Below, piece by piece: positions 45,622 through 55,789 of a DNA stretch of 64,000 nt. The notes under the pieces are model-generated. The model ran no database searches. It worked only from the letters and a program-made list of their open reading frames with translations, and was not told the origin of the DNA. This DNA is from an uncultured Hoeflea sp. Its GTDB lineage: Bacteria; Pseudomonadota; Alphaproteobacteria; Rhizobiales; Rhizobiaceae. A program made the translations under genes and the position numbers. The stretch is from contig NZ_CANMVK010000001.1 of assembly GCF_947501405.1 (NCBI RefSeq), positions 806,001 to 870,000 of the forward strand. Direction: 5' to 3'. Numbering within the stretch: position 1 is the stretch's first letter; each line of letters starts with the position of its first letter.

Positions 45622-46425
45622 ATGCCGACCGACAGCCCCAAACATTTCCGCCTCACACTCACCGACGGCGTCGCCGAGATCTCGCTCGACCGGCCCGAGC
45701 GCAAGAACCCGCTGACCTTCGAAAGCTATGCCGAGCTGCGCGACTGGTTTCGCGGTCTTGTCTATCGCGACGATGTGCATGTGGTGATCTTTGGCTCCAA
45801 TGGCGGCAATTTCTGTTCGGGCGGGGATGTGTTCGAGATTATCGGGCCGCTGCTCGACAAGGACATGAAGGGGCTTCTGGAATTCACCCGCATGACCGGT
45901 GATCTGGTCAAGGCCATCGTTGGTTGCGGCAAACCGGTGATCGCCGCGGTGGACGGGGTGTGCGCCGGCGCCGGCGCCATCATCGCCATGTCGAGCGATC
46001 TCCGGATTGCCACCCCCGAAGCCAAGACGGCGTTCTTGTTCAACCGTGTTGGCCTTGCCGGCTGCGACATGGGTGCTTGCGCCATCCTGCCGCGCATCAT
46101 CGGGCAGGGCCGCGCCGCCGATCTGCTCTATACCGGGCGCTCGATGAGCGCCGAAGAGGGCGAGCGCTGGGGCTTTTTCAATCGTGTTGTGGCCGCAAGC
46201 GATATCGATGCGGAGGCGCGCAAGCTTGCCCGGCGTCTTGCCGATGGTCCGACATTCGCCAACATGATGACCAAGACGATGCTTGCCCAGGAATGGAACA
46301 TGGGCATCGAACAGGCGATCGAAGCGGAGGCGCAGGCGCAGGCGATCTGTATGCAGACCCGGGATTTCCGTCGCGCCTATGAGGCGTTTGCCGCAAAGCA
46401 AAAACCAGTCTTCGAGGGCGATTGA
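45622..46425 (+). CDS. Enoyl-CoA hydratase/isomerase family protein
   Basis: A 267-residue crotonase-fold protein with oxyanion-hole segments [13 protein letters not shown] and [20 protein letters not shown]. It probably hydrates or cleaves the alicyclic enoyl-CoA made downstream of the monooxygenase/reductase. ATG at 45622 is chosen; the longer frame overlaps MarR. Its stop overlaps the next start. Confidence 0.9.
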   Translation: MPTDSPKHFRLTLTDGVAEISLDRPERKNPLTFESYAELRDWFRGLVYRDDVHVVIFGSNGGNFCSGGDVFEIIGPLLDKDMKGLLEFTRMTGDLVKAIVGCGKPVIAAVDGVCAGAGAIIAMSSDLRIATPEAKTAFLFNRVGLAGCDMGACAILPRIIGQGRAADLLYTGRSMSAEEGERWGFFNRVVAASDIDAEARKLARRLADGPTFANMMTKTMLAQEWNMGIEQAIEAEAQAQAICMQTRDFRRAYEAFAAKQKPVFEGD

Positions 46426-47579
46426 TGGCCGACCGCAGTTTTCTTCAATGGCCGTTTTTCGACGACGGACACCGCGATCTCGCAAGTGAAGTCGACTCCT
46501 GGGCGGCCAAGGCGCTGGCCGATGTCGATCATTCCGATCTCGATGGAGCTTGCAAGGGCCTGGTTTCGGCCTTGGGCGACGCAGGCTGGCTGCGTCTGAC
46601 GGCGGTCGATCCGGCCAATGCAGGGTCGCGCATTGATGTGCGCAGCCTGTGCCTGTTGCGCGAGACACTGGCCCGGCATGATGGACTTGCCGATTTCGCT
46701 TTTGCGATGCAGGGGCTTGGCACCGGCGCGATTTCGCTGTTCGGCACGGCCGCGCAGAAGAGTGAATGGTTGACCCAAACGCGTGCCGGCAAGGCGCTGT
46801 CGGCCTTTGCCTTGAGCGAGCCTGCGTCGGGCTCCGATGTCGCCAATATGGCGATGACGGCCACCCGCGATGGCGGTGATTATGTGCTTGATGGCGAAAA
46901 GACATGGATTTCAAACGGCGGCATCGCCGATGTCTACACGGTCTTTGCCCGTACCGGCGAAGCGCCGGGCGCCAAGGGTCTTTCGGCGTTCATCGTGCCG
47001 GCTGACACGCCGGGGCTCAAGGTTGCCGAACGGCTGGATGTGGTCGCGCCGCATCCGCTTGCGCGGCTGGAGTTTGACGGCTGCCGGATCCCCGCTTCGG
47101 CGATGATCGGCGATCCCGGTGCGGGATTCCGCATCGCCATGTCGGTGCTTGATGTGTTTCGCTCCACGGTCGCTGCGGCAGCACTCGGTTTTGCCCGGCG
47201 GGCGCTGGATGAAAGTGTGAAACGGGTGCGCGAGCGCGAACTGTTTGGCGCTCCGATGAGCGAATTGCAAATGGTGCAGGGCCATATCGCCGACATGGCG
47301 CTCGATGTCGATGCTTCGGCGCTGCTGGTCTACCGGGCGGCCTGGCTCAAGGATCAGGGTGCGCCGCGGGTCAGCCGCGAGGCGGCGATGGCCAAGCTTT
47401 ACTCGACCGACCATGCGCAGGACGTGATCGACAAGGCTGTGCAGTTGCATGGCGGCGATGGCGTGCGCAAGGGCCATATTGTGGAGAGCCTGTACCGGGA
47501 GATACGGGCGCTGAGAATCTATGAGGGCGCGTCGGACGTTCAGAAAGTCGTCATCGCGCGGCAGGTGCTGGCGGGATAG
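46425..47579 (+). CDS. Acyl-CoA dehydrogenase
   Basis: A 384-residue acyl-CoA dehydrogenase with [20 protein letters not shown] and the C-terminal [10 protein letters not shown], where the glutamate is in the catalytic-base position of the short-chain/glutaryl-type enzymes. It fits a beta-oxidation-like step. ATG at 46425 overlaps the preceding stop. Confidence 0.92.
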   Translation: MADRSFLQWPFFDDGHRDLASEVDSWAAKALADVDHSDLDGACKGLVSALGDAGWLRLTAVDPANAGSRIDVRSLCLLRETLARHDGLADFAFAMQGLGTGAISLFGTAAQKSEWLTQTRAGKALSAFALSEPASGSDVANMAMTATRDGGDYVLDGEKTWISNGGIADVYTVFARTGEAPGAKGLSAFIVPADTPGLKVAERLDVVAPHPLARLEFDGCRIPASAMIGDPGAGFRIAMSVLDVFRSTVAAAALGFARRALDESVKRVRERELFGAPMSELQMVQGHIADMALDVDASALLVYRAAWLKDQGAPRVSREAAMAKLYSTDHAQDVIDKAVQLHGGDGVRKGHIVESLYREIRALRIYEGASDVQKVVIARQVLAG

Positions 47580-47603
47580 CCAGTTAACAGGGAGGAGAGC
47601 ACG

Positions 47604-48056
47604 ATGGGTAAGGAACTGCAAAAAGGCATCACCGAAAACGGATCGGGATTTGATGGCGTGGTCTGGAACATCCTGGGCCAGACCTACTATCCAAAGGCGG
47701 TGTGCGAAACCACATTCGCGTTCGAGACCAATTCCGAGCCGGGCCAACATGTGCCGGTGCATGTCCATCCCACCCAGGACGAATTCATCCTGGTTCAGGA
47801 AGGCGAGCTGGAACTGAAGCTCGACGGCGTCTGGACCAAGGCGCGCGAAGGCGATCTGGTGAGGATGCCGGCGGGCATTCCGCATGGCTATTTCAACAAA
47901 TCCGACAAGCCGGTGCGGGCGCTGTTCTGGGTGTCGCCTGCGGGCAAGTTGAAAGATCTGTTCGAAGCGCTCGACAATCTTCAGGACGTTGAGCGTGTGG
48001 TCGAGCTTTCGGCGCAGCACGAGGTCGAATTCCTGCCGCCCGAGGCGAATGACTGA
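47604..48056 (+). CDS. Single-domain cupin protein
   Basis: A 150-residue cupin with metal-ligand motif HVHPTQDEFILVQEGELEL and the second motif RMPAGIPHGYFN. It could be a small dioxygenase, isomerase or ligand-binding protein; the role in the anthranilate operon is unknown. GGGAGGAGA precedes the start, and it sits 3 bp before the ligase gene. Confidence 0.88.
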   Translation: MGKELQKGITENGSGFDGVVWNILGQTYYPKAVCETTFAFETNSEPGQHVPVHVHPTQDEFILVQEGELELKLDGVWTKAREGDLVRMPAGIPHGYFNKSDKPVRALFWVSPAGKLKDLFEALDNLQDVERVVELSAQHEVEFLPPEAND

Positions 48057-48059
48057 GCC

Positions 48060-49688
48060 ATGCTGGGACCATCTGGCCATACCGATACGTTCACGCGGGA
48101 CAATCTGCCGCCGGCGGAGCAGTGGCCCGATTTTCTGCTCGACGGGTTCGACTATCCCGAATGGCTCAATTGCGGGTACGAACTCACCGACGCCATGGTC
48201 GAAAAAGGCTTTGGCGATCACACCGCGCTGATCGGCAATGGCCGCATCCGCACCTACAAGGAACTGACCGACTGGACCAACCGGATCGCCCATGTGCTGG
48301 TCGAGGATTACGGTGTCCGGCCGGGCAACCGCATCCTGGTGCGCTCGGCCAACAATCCGGCGATGGTCGCGGTCTGGCTCGCGGCCACCAAAGCGGGCGC
48401 GGTGGTGATCAACACCATGCCGATGCTGCGCGCTGTCGAACTCGGCAAGATCGTCGACAAGGCCGAGATCACGCTCGCCCTGTGCGACACAAGGCTGATG
48501 GAGGAGATGGTTGCCTGCGCCAAGCAGAGCCGGTTTCTCGACAAGGTGATCGGCTTTGACGGCACCGCCAATCACGACGCCGAACTCGACCGGCTGGCGC
48601 TGTCCAAGCCGGTCAGATTCGAGACCGTGAAAACCGGTCGCGACGACGTGGCGCTTCTGGGCTTCACCTCCGGCACCACCGGCAAGCCGAAGGCGACGAT
48701 GCATTTTCATCGCGACATGCTGATGATCGCCGATGGCTATGCAAAAGAAGTGCTCGGTGTGACGCCGGATGACGTGTTCATCGGCTCGCCGCCGCTGGCC
48801 TTTACCTTCGGGCTCGGTGGTCTGGCGGTGTTTCCGTTACGCTTCGGCGCCGCCGCGGCGCTGCTCGAACAGGCGACACCCGCCAACATGGTGGAGATCA
48901 TTCAGGCCCACCGGGCAACCGTGTGCTTTACCGCGCCGACCGCATACCGCGCCATGCTGGCGGCGATGGAAGAAGGGGCGGACCTTTCATCGCTGAGGGC
49001 GGCGGTTTCGGCTGGCGAGACGCTTCCGGGGCCGGTCTATGAGCAGTGGATGGCAAAGACCGGCAAGCCGATGCTTGACGGTATCGGGGCCACCGAGATG
49101 CTGCATATCTTTATCTCCAACCGCTTCGAGACCTCGCGGCCGTCCTGCACCGGCCTGCCGGTCAAGGGCTATGAAGGGCGCATCGTTGATCCCGACATGA
49201 ACGAAATGCCGCATGGTGAAGTGGGCCGGCTGGCGGTGCGCGGACCCACCGGGTGCCGCTATCTCGACGATTCCGAGCAGCAGCGGAAATATGTCCGCAA
49301 CGGCTGGAACCTGACCGGGGATTCCTTCTGGCAGGACGAGGACGGCTTCTTCCATTTTGCCGCACGCAGCGACGACATGATCATTTCGGCCGGCTACAAC
49401 ATCGCCGGACCGGAGGTCGAGGCAGCACTTCTGGCCCATGATGATGTCGCGGAATGCGCGGTGATCGGCGTGCACGACGAAGCCCGCGGCCAGATCGTAC
49501 AGGCGCATGTGGTTCTCAATCCCGATGTCGTGCCGGATGCGCTGACCACCAAGCGGCTGCAGGATCACGTCAAGGCGGTGATCGCACCTTATAAATATCC
49601 CCGCTCGGTGGTCTTTGCCGAGGTGCTGCCCAAGACCCAGACCGGAAAAATCCAGCGCTTCCGGCTTCGGCCGGATACGAGCGGCTGA
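48060..49688 (+). CDS. Aryl-CoA ligase, probable 2-aminobenzoate-CoA ligase
   Basis: A 542-residue AMP-forming acyl-CoA synthetase of the benzoate-CoA ligase family. It shows the P-loop FTSGTTGKPKA, the adenylate motif GATEMLH, SAGYNIAGPEVE and the catalytic-lysine motif KTQTGKIQR. In this operon, after kynureninase, anthranilate is the expected substrate, giving 2-aminobenzoyl-CoA for the monooxygenase/reductase. Benzoate or salicylate are alternatives. Confidence 0.87.
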   Translation: MLGPSGHTDTFTRDNLPPAEQWPDFLLDGFDYPEWLNCGYELTDAMVEKGFGDHTALIGNGRIRTYKELTDWTNRIAHVLVEDYGVRPGNRILVRSANNPAMVAVWLAATKAGAVVINTMPMLRAVELGKIVDKAEITLALCDTRLMEEMVACAKQSRFLDKVIGFDGTANHDAELDRLALSKPVRFETVKTGRDDVALLGFTSGTTGKPKATMHFHRDMLMIADGYAKEVLGVTPDDVFIGSPPLAFTFGLGGLAVFPLRFGAAAALLEQATPANMVEIIQAHRATVCFTAPTAYRAMLAAMEEGADLSSLRAAVSAGETLPGPVYEQWMAKTGKPMLDGIGATEMLHIFISNRFETSRPSCTGLPVKGYEGRIVDPDMNEMPHGEVGRLAVRGPTGCRYLDDSEQQRKYVRNGWNLTGDSFWQDEDGFFHFAARSDDMIISAGYNIAGPEVEAALLAHDDVAECAVIGVHDEARGQIVQAHVVLNPDVVPDALTTKRLQDHVKAVIAPYKYPRSVVFAEVLPKTQTGKIQRFRLRPDTSG

Positions 49689-49735
49689 AGCCAGCCTCTT
49701 TCGACAGCCCCATTCCAATCAAAGGACACAAGATC

Positions 49736-50146
49736 ATGATAGAAGCAGTCAATCCGCCGGATTGGGAAAAGCCCAAGGGCTATGCAAACGGTATGCTGGT
49801 CGACGGCGAGCGTTTGTACACCGGCGGCCAGATTGGCTGGAACAAGGACCAGGTGTTCGAACATCACGATTTTGTCGGCCAGTTGGAGCAGACACTGGCC
49901 AACATCGCAGCCATCGTCAAAGCCGCCGGCGGCGAGGTTACCGACATTGTGCGGCTGACCTGGTTCATCATCGACAAGACCGAATATCTGGCGCGTCAGA
50001 AGGATGTCGGCGCGGCCTATCGCCGGGTGCTCGGCAGGCACTTTCCCTCGATGTCGGTGATCGTGGTTGCCGGTCTAATCGAGGACGAGGCGCTGGTGGA
50101 AATCGAAGCAACTGCAGAAATCGGCAAATCCGGCAAGGAAGCATGA
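49736..50146 (+). CDS. Rid-family (YjgF/YER057c) protein lacking the catalytic arginine
   Basis: A 136-residue Rid-fold protein (GERLYTGGQIG, VEIEATAEIG). At the position of Arg105 in RidA (FPARSCVEV) it reads FPSMSVIVV, so residue Met106 replaces the arginine needed for imine hydrolysis. It therefore belongs outside the RidA deaminase group. In anthranilate operons a Rid protein may handle enamine/imine intermediates or have another role. AAAGGA precedes the start. Confidence 0.88.
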   Translation: MIEAVNPPDWEKPKGYANGMLVDGERLYTGGQIGWNKDQVFEHHDFVGQLEQTLANIAAIVKAAGGEVTDIVRLTWFIIDKTEYLARQKDVGAAYRRVLGRHFPSMSVIVVAGLIEDEALVEIEATAEIGKSGKEA

Positions 50147-50150
50147 GGTC

Positions 50151-51344
50151 ATGACACAGTTCCAGTCCCGCCGGGATATGTTCCACCTGCCGTCCGGCAT
50201 CACCTATCTGGACGGCAATTCGCTCGGGCCGATGCCCAAGGATGCAGTCGACCAAGCGCGCCAGACCATGGCCGACGAGTGGGGCGAGATGCTGATCATG
50301 GGCTGGAACAAGGCGGACTGGATGAACCTGCCGGGCCGGCTGGGCGACCGTATCGGAAGGTTGATTGGCGCCCCCTCAGGCAGCACCGTGGTGGGCGATA
50401 CGCTGTCGATCAAGGTTTATCAGGCGGTGGCTTCGGCCCTGGAACTGCGGCCCGGACGCAAGGTGGTGTTGTCGGACAACGGCAATTTCCCCACCGATCT
50501 CTACATGGCCAAGGGGCTGCTCGACAGTCTCGATCAGGGGTATGAGCTCAAGGTTGTCGATCCGGAAGCGGTTTCGGATGCCATCGACGCAAGCGTCGCG
50601 GTGGTGATGCTGACCCAGGTCGATTACCGCACCGGACGGCTGCACGACATGCAGGCAATCACCCGCAAGGCGCACGACGCGGGTGCTCTAATGATCTGGG
50701 ATCTGGCGCATTCGGCCGGGGCGCTGCCGGTCGATCTAGAGGGCTGCGAGGCCGATTTTGCGGTTGGCTGCACCTATAAATATCTCAATGGCGGCCCCGG
50801 CGCGCCGGCCTTCATCTATGTCAGGCCCGATCTTGCTGACCAGGTGCGTCCAGCCCTGTCGGGCTGGCTGGGCCATGAAGCGCCGTTTGCTTTCGATCTC
50901 GACTACCGGCCGGGCGAGGGCGTCAGCCGGATGCGGGTGGGCACGCCGCCGGTGATCCAGATGGCGGTGCTCGACGCAGCACTCGACGCGTTTGACGGAG
51001 TGGACATGAGCGACATCCGGGCAGCCTCAATTGCCTTGTCGGAGCAGTTCATTCGTGAAGTCGAGGCCGGTTGCAGCGATGTCGAGCTTGCCAGTCCGCG
51101 CGATCCGGAAGCCCGCGGCAGCCAGGTGTCGTTCCGCTTTGGCGAAGGCTATGCGGCGATGCAGGCGCTGATCGCGCGCGGGGTGATTGGTGATTTCCGC
51201 GCGCCCGATATCATGCGGTTCGGTTTCTGCCCGCTTTACAACACCGCCGATGACGTGAGCCAAGCCGCTGCAGCCCTGTGCGAGATCATCGCCACCGGGG
51301 AATGGGACCAGCCGCAGTTCAAGACCCGAAAGGCGGTCACATGA
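50151..51344 (+). CDS. kynU: Kynureninase
   Basis: A 397-residue PLP enzyme that cleaves L-kynurenine to anthranilate and alanine. Diagnostic segments are [47 protein letters not shown] and the Schiff-base lysine Lys210 in [14 protein letters not shown]. It starts 4 bp after the Rid gene and overlaps the tryptophan dioxygenase start. Confidence 0.96.
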   Translation: MTQFQSRRDMFHLPSGITYLDGNSLGPMPKDAVDQARQTMADEWGEMLIMGWNKADWMNLPGRLGDRIGRLIGAPSGSTVVGDTLSIKVYQAVASALELRPGRKVVLSDNGNFPTDLYMAKGLLDSLDQGYELKVVDPEAVSDAIDASVAVVMLTQVDYRTGRLHDMQAITRKAHDAGALMIWDLAHSAGALPVDLEGCEADFAVGCTYKYLNGGPGAPAFIYVRPDLADQVRPALSGWLGHEAPFAFDLDYRPGEGVSRMRVGTPPVIQMAVLDAALDAFDGVDMSDIRAASIALSEQFIREVEAGCSDVELASPRDPEARGSQVSFRFGEGYAAMQALIARGVIGDFRAPDIMRFGFCPLYNTADDVSQAAAALCEIIATGEWDQPQFKTRKAVT

Positions 51345-52183
51345 GCGACAATCGCGATTACGACCCGTCCGCTGAAGGCGCGACCATGGATTTCGACGGG
51401 CGCATGTCCTATGGCGACTATCTGTGCCTCGATGCCGTGCTCGGCGCCCAGCAGCCGCGAACCGACGCCCATGACGAGATGCTGTTCATCATCCAGCACC
51501 AGACGTCCGAATTGTGGATGAAGCTGGCCATCCATGAAATCACCGCCGCGCGTACGGCGATCCGGCTTGATCAATTGCAGCCGGCGATGAAAACACTGGC
51601 GCGGGTGTCGCGGATTTTTGAGCAGCTCAATTCTGCCTGGGATGTGCTGAGAACCATGACTCCCAGCGATTACACCCATTTCCGCCGCAAGCTCGGGCAG
51701 TCCTCCGGATTTCAATCCTGGCAGTACCGGATGATCGAATATGCGCTGGGCAACCGCAACCACGCGATGATGCGCCCGCATGCCCATGTGCCTGACGTCC
51801 TGGCCAAGCTCGAGGCGGAACTCGACCAGCCCAGCCTCTATGACGAGGCGTTGCGGCTGGCCAAACGGCGCGGCATCGATATGCCCGATGCGGTGTTGAG
51901 CCGCGACGTGCGCCGCACCCATGAGCTGCACGATGCGGTGACCGACGGGTGGAAGCAGGTCTACGAGGCGCCCGAGGAGCACTGGGCGCTTTACGAAGTG
52001 GCTGAAAAACTGGTGGATCTAGAGGACTACTTCCGGCGCTGGCGGTTCAACCATGTCACCACGGTGGAGCGGGTGATCGGGCTCAAGCGCGGCACCGGCG
52101 GAACCGGTGGCACCAGTTATCTGCGGCGCATGCTCGATGTGGAGCTTTTCCCCGAATTGTGGCGGGTCCGCACGGTTCTGTAG
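51341..52183 (+). CDS. kynA: Tryptophan 2,3-dioxygenase
   Basis: A 280-residue haem dioxygenase opening the indole ring of L-tryptophan to N-formylkynurenine. Visible are [14 protein letters not shown] (distal-pocket histidine), the [13 protein letters not shown] segment, the haem-ligand region [12 protein letters not shown] and the C-terminal [13 protein letters not shown]. It overlaps the kynU stop (ATGA). It is the last gene of the operon. Confidence 0.96.
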   Translation: MSDNRDYDPSAEGATMDFDGRMSYGDYLCLDAVLGAQQPRTDAHDEMLFIIQHQTSELWMKLAIHEITAARTAIRLDQLQPAMKTLARVSRIFEQLNSAWDVLRTMTPSDYTHFRRKLGQSSGFQSWQYRMIEYALGNRNHAMMRPHAHVPDVLAKLEAELDQPSLYDEALRLAKRRGIDMPDAVLSRDVRRTHELHDAVTDGWKQVYEAPEEHWALYEVAEKLVDLEDYFRRWRFNHVTTVERVIGLKRGTGGTGGTSYLRRMLDVELFPELWRVRTVL

Positions 52184-52500
52184 ACGGTCAAAGTCGGGAT
52201 TCGGGGTTTCGCGCGCGGCGGATTGCCCGGAGGCTGGCCACACCAGATGCATGATGAAGGCCCACGTGCGGCAATAAATTCAACAATTGAATATTTCATC
52301 CTTGAAATACCTCGCTGGCTCGATAATCTGGTTGCGACGTCCAGAGCCGGATGCCGGGTGAGCGGGGGTTACGCGCCGGGCCGATTGGGCCGCTGGGCAG
52401 AGAGGGTGCTGCCCTTAAATGTGACGGGTTTACGTCTGCGGTTGTCAGGCCGGTCGTGAGGCCTCATCATGGCGAAACTGCTTGATTGGGAGAGCTCAGC
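52184..52500. promoter_or_regulatory. Intergenic region with putative MarR operator, site 2
   Basis: A 317-bp region without a gene, before the bicupin/transporter operon. ATATTTCATCCTTGAAATAC (52291-52310) contains the inverted repeat TATTTCA/TGAAATA and matches 41989-42008 at 16 of 20 positions. An adjacent palindrome TTCAA-CAA-TTGAA (52279-52291) abuts it. The AT-rich patch stands out from the GC-rich background and probably marks the promoter of the second operon. Confidence 0.6.
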
Positions 52501-53592
52501 GTGGAAGTACGCGCGGAAATCAGACTGCCGACACAGGAACTTCGCGACGATCTGCCGTTTTACACCAAAACGCTGAAAATGCGGCTGGACATCATCTATC
52601 CCGCCGATGACCCCGAGGTTGCGGTGGTCTCGGGCCACGGGCTTCGGCTCAGGATCGAGAAGGGCGCGCCCGAAGCGCCCGGCACCTTGCGGATCCTGAC
52701 CGAAAATCCCGATCAGTTTGCTGATGGCGCGCGCGAATTGACGGCGCCGAACGGCACCCGCATCGAGATCGACGAACTCAACCCGCCGCTCGTATTGCCC
52801 GAAACCAAGCACGCGTTCGTGGTTCGCCGGCTTGCCGACCAGGCTCCCTGGGTGATCGGCCGCGCCGGCATGGAGTACCGCGATCTGGTGCCTTCGCGTC
52901 TGGGCGGGGCGATGATTGCATCCCATATCCGGGTGCCCGACGGGCCAGTGCCTGACATGGTGCATTTTCACAAGGTCGGCTTCCAGCTGATCTTCTGCAT
53001 CAGTGGCTGGGTCGATGTGCTTTACGAGGATCAGGGCGGCCCACGGCGGCTGCATGCCGGCGACTGTTTTATCCAGCCGCCGACCATTCGCCATCGGGTG
53101 TTGCATGCCGCAGATGGTATTGAAGTGATTGAAATCGGGGTGCCCGCCGAGCATGTTACCGAGATCGATCATCTCATGGAATTGCCGACGTCGCATGATC
53201 GCCCGGACAGGGAATGGGACGGACAGAAATTCGTCCATAGTCTGGCCAAGGATGGCGTCTTCAAGCCATTCCGGATTCCGGGATTTGAAGCGCGCGACAC
53301 CACCATCAATGACAACACCAAGGGGGTTGCTTCGGTGATGGTGGCGCGGCCCTCCGGCGACCATGCTCCGGTGTGGACGCGGCATCAGGGCGACATCCTG
53401 TTCAATTTCGTCATGTCGGGCGCAATGGTGCTGGAAGGCGAAGGGAAGGAACCCTACCGCCTTGAAAAAGGCGATGCTTTTGTCATTCCGCCGGGCTTGG
53501 CCACGGGCTACAGTGAACCGAGCGATGATCTGCAATTGCTGGAGGTCACCCTGCCAGGGCCCTTCGAGACCGAAGTGGTGCAATCCATCTGA
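52501..53592 (+). CDS. VOC-like plus double-cupin protein (gentisate-dioxygenase-like)
   Basis: A 363-residue protein. Residues 1-60 resemble a VOC half-domain (EIRLPTQELRDDLPFYTKTL). Two cupin domains follow, the first with VHFHKVGFQLIFCISGWVDV and IQPPTIRHRV, the second with HQGDILFNFVMSGAMVLEG and VIPPGLATGY. Bicupins of this type include gentisate and hydroxyanthranilate ring-cleavage dioxygenases. Start is GTG at 52501 with GGGAGAG six bases upstream. It may act on a hydroxylated anthranilate side product or sense substrate; the function is unproven. Confidence 0.8.
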   Translation: MEVRAEIRLPTQELRDDLPFYTKTLKMRLDIIYPADDPEVAVVSGHGLRLRIEKGAPEAPGTLRILTENPDQFADGARELTAPNGTRIEIDELNPPLVLPETKHAFVVRRLADQAPWVIGRAGMEYRDLVPSRLGGAMIASHIRVPDGPVPDMVHFHKVGFQLIFCISGWVDVLYEDQGGPRRLHAGDCFIQPPTIRHRVLHAADGIEVIEIGVPAEHVTEIDHLMELPTSHDRPDREWDGQKFVHSLAKDGVFKPFRIPGFEARDTTINDNTKGVASVMVARPSGDHAPVWTRHQGDILFNFVMSGAMVLEGEGKEPYRLEKGDAFVIPPGLATGYSEPSDDLQLLEVTLPGPFETEVVQSI

Positions 53593-53662
53593 GCGTTTGA
53601 CAACAAGGCCCGCGAAGCGCTCATCTGCAACAGGGCAACTGACATTAACGGGAGCAATAAAG

Positions 53663-54865
53663 ATGAAAAAAACGACCTATGCACTGGCTGTGGCGGCGCT
53701 GCTCGCCTCCGGGGCCACCACCCTTGCCGCCGACACCAAGGTGGGCATTCTGATGGACATCACCGGTCCGATTGCAAGCTTCATTCCGCCACTTCAAAAC
53801 GCCGCCAATCTGGCGTTCAAGCACGCCAATGACGGCGGCGGGCTGCTCGACGGTCAGGCCGTCCCGGTCTTCGGCGACACCACCGGGTCGTCGCAAGGCG
53901 CAGTCGATGCGGCCGGCAAGCTGATCAATGTCGAGAACGTGCCGATCATCATGGGCGCGCTGATGTCGGGGACCACCATCGCCGCGGCGGAAGCCGCTGC
54001 CATTCCGGCGGGCGTGGTTCAGATCTCGCCGACCGCGACATCGCCGGCGATGACCGGCATCAAGGACGACGACCTGCTCTACCGCATTGTCCCGTCGGAC
54101 AATCACCAGGGCAAGGTGCTGGCCCAGATGGTGCTCGATGAGGGCATCAACAAAGTGGCGGTGACCTTTGTCAACAACGACTACGGCGTGGGCATCGGCT
54201 CCACCTTTGTCGAGGCCTACAAGGCTGCGGGCGGGGAAGTCGTGGCCGAGGTCAAGCATGAAGAGAAGAAAAACTCCTACCGCTCTGAATTGGCGACTCT
54301 TTCCAAAGCTGGAGGCGACGCGCTTGTGGTCGTGGCCTATGCCGGAGATTCGGGCTCGAAGATCGTCAAGCAGTCGATTGAAGGCGGATTGTTCACCAAG
54401 TTCATCGGCACCGACGGACTGCGGGACGAGGCGCTGATCGCCGATATTGGCGCCGAGGCGTTGGCGAGCTCGTTCTTCTCCGCACCGACCTCGCCTGCGG
54501 ACAATCCCAACCAGGCCAAGCTGCATGAGGCGTACACGGCCGAATATAACGAGCCGGCCGACAAGCCGTTTGTCGACCAGACCTATGACGCCACCTTCCT
54601 GACGCTGCTCGCCGTAGAGCAGGCCGGATCGACGGATCGCGCCAAGATGGCCGAAGCGTTGCGGGCGGTGGCTTCCGCTCCGGGCGAGAAAGTCGGCCCG
54701 GGCGAATGGGCCAAGGCCAAGGCGCTGATCGCCGAAGGCAAGGACATCGATTATGACGGCGCCGGCGGCACCTACGACTTCGACGAGAACGGCGACGTGG
54801 CCGGTTTCATCGGCAAGTTCGTGGTTGATGGCGATGTCTACAAGCAGATCGCAATCTTCGAGTGA
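53663..54865 (+). CDS. Branched-chain-amino-acid-type ABC substrate-binding protein (LivK-like)
   Basis: A 400-residue periplasmic type I binding protein with a Sec signal (MKKTTYALAVAALLASGA, cut near TLAA) and the Leu/Ile/Val-binding landmarks VGILMDITGP, NDYGVGIGSTFVEAYKAAGG and DQTYDATFL. In aromatic operons such proteins often bind aromatic acids or amino acids; tryptophan, kynurenine or anthranilate are candidates. GGGAG precedes the start. Confidence 0.93.
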   Translation: MKKTTYALAVAALLASGATTLAADTKVGILMDITGPIASFIPPLQNAANLAFKHANDGGGLLDGQAVPVFGDTTGSSQGAVDAAGKLINVENVPIIMGALMSGTTIAAAEAAAIPAGVVQISPTATSPAMTGIKDDDLLYRIVPSDNHQGKVLAQMVLDEGINKVAVTFVNNDYGVGIGSTFVEAYKAAGGEVVAEVKHEEKKNSYRSELATLSKAGGDALVVVAYAGDSGSKIVKQSIEGGLFTKFIGTDGLRDEALIADIGAEALASSFFSAPTSPADNPNQAKLHEAYTAEYNEPADKPFVDQTYDATFLTLLAVEQAGSTDRAKMAEALRAVASAPGEKVGPGEWAKAKALIAEGKDIDYDGAGGTYDFDENGDVAGFIGKFVVDGDVYKQIAIFE

Positions 54866-54890
54866 TCCGGACTGACTTGTAAAAACTGCA

Positions 54891-54921
54891 TGGCCCCTTT
54901 CCGGAGTTCGGGAAGGGGCCA
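54891..54921 (+). terminator. Hairpin between binding-protein and livG-like genes
   Basis: TGGCCCCTT (54891-54899) pairs with AAGGGGCCA (54913-54921), extended by further partial pairs. There is no clear U-run, so it may be an mRNA-stabilising or attenuating stem-loop that raises binding-protein levels. Confidence 0.55.
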
Positions 54922-55015
54922 TTGATCAATAAGACGCGCGACCCATCGCGCCGGTTGAACCGGTGATGAAAGGCGTCGCCAGCGGCCCCGTAGGGGACAC
55001 GCACAAGGGGCGAAC

Positions 55016-55789
55016 ATGATTTCAGTCGAAAATGTGAAGGTGAGTTATGGCGGCCCCAATGTGGTTGACGATGTCAGCTTCGATATTCCCGCCGGCCGCA
55101 TTACCGGACTGATCGGCCCCAACGGCGCGGGAAAGACCACAATGTTCAACGCCATCGCCGGCCATGTGCAACTGGCGGGCGGGCGGATCAGCCTTGAGGG
55201 CGATGATATCACCGGGCTTGCACCGCATCAGCGCGCGGCGCGCGGGCTGGCGCGCACCTTTCAGATCCCGCATGAATTCGCGCAACTGACGGTGATCGAG
55301 AATTTCATGGCCGCCGCCGCCACCCCGATCGGCGAGAATGTGTTCAACGTGATCTTCCGGCGCGGCCGCTTTGCCGAGGAGGAAGAGAGAACCTACCGCG
55401 CGGCGCGCGACATGGTGGCCTTTCTCGAAATCGATCAGGTCAAGGACGAGAAGGCGGGTAATCTGTCGGGCGGGCAGAAAAAGCTGCTCGAACTCGGCCG
55501 GGCGCTGATGTGCAAGCCGAAAATCATCCTGCTTGATGAAATCGGCGCCGGGATCAACCGCACGCTGCTTGCCAAGATTTCCGACAAGATCCTGTTGCTC
55601 AACAAGGAGCAGGGCCTGACCTTCTGCCTGATCGAGCACGACCTCGATTATGTTTCCAAGCTCTGTGACGGGGTGATCGTGATGGCGCAGGGCAAGCTGT
55701 TGACCCGTGGTTCGGTCGACGAGGTGCGCCAGGACGCCCGGGTGATCGAGGCCTATTTCGGCGGCGGCAAGTATGAGGCGCAGGCATGA
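55016..55789 (+). CDS. LivG-like ABC transporter ATP-binding protein
   Basis: A 257-residue ATPase with GPNGAGKTTMFN, LARTFQIPHEF, LSGGQKKLLELGRALM and IILLDEIGAGIN. It overlaps the LivF-like gene (ATGA) and belongs to the five-gene Liv-type importer. Confidence 0.94.
   Translation: MISVENVKVSYGGPNVVDDVSFDIPAGRITGLIGPNGAGKTTMFNAIAGHVQLAGGRISLEGDDITGLAPHQRAARGLARTFQIPHEFAQLTVIENFMAAAATPIGENVFNVIFRRGRFAEEEERTYRAARDMVAFLEIDQVKDEKAGNLSGGQKKLLELGRALMCKPKIILLDEIGAGINRTLLAKISDKILLLNKEQGLTFCLIEHDLDYVSKLCDGVIVMAQGKLLTRGSVDEVRQDARVIEAYFGGGKYEAQA

Noticed and set aside
46911-48710. 600-codon minus-strand open frame
   Set aside because: It is antisense to acyl-CoA dehydrogenase, cupin and ligase genes with clear motifs, and its translation is low-complexity and histidine/arginine-rich.
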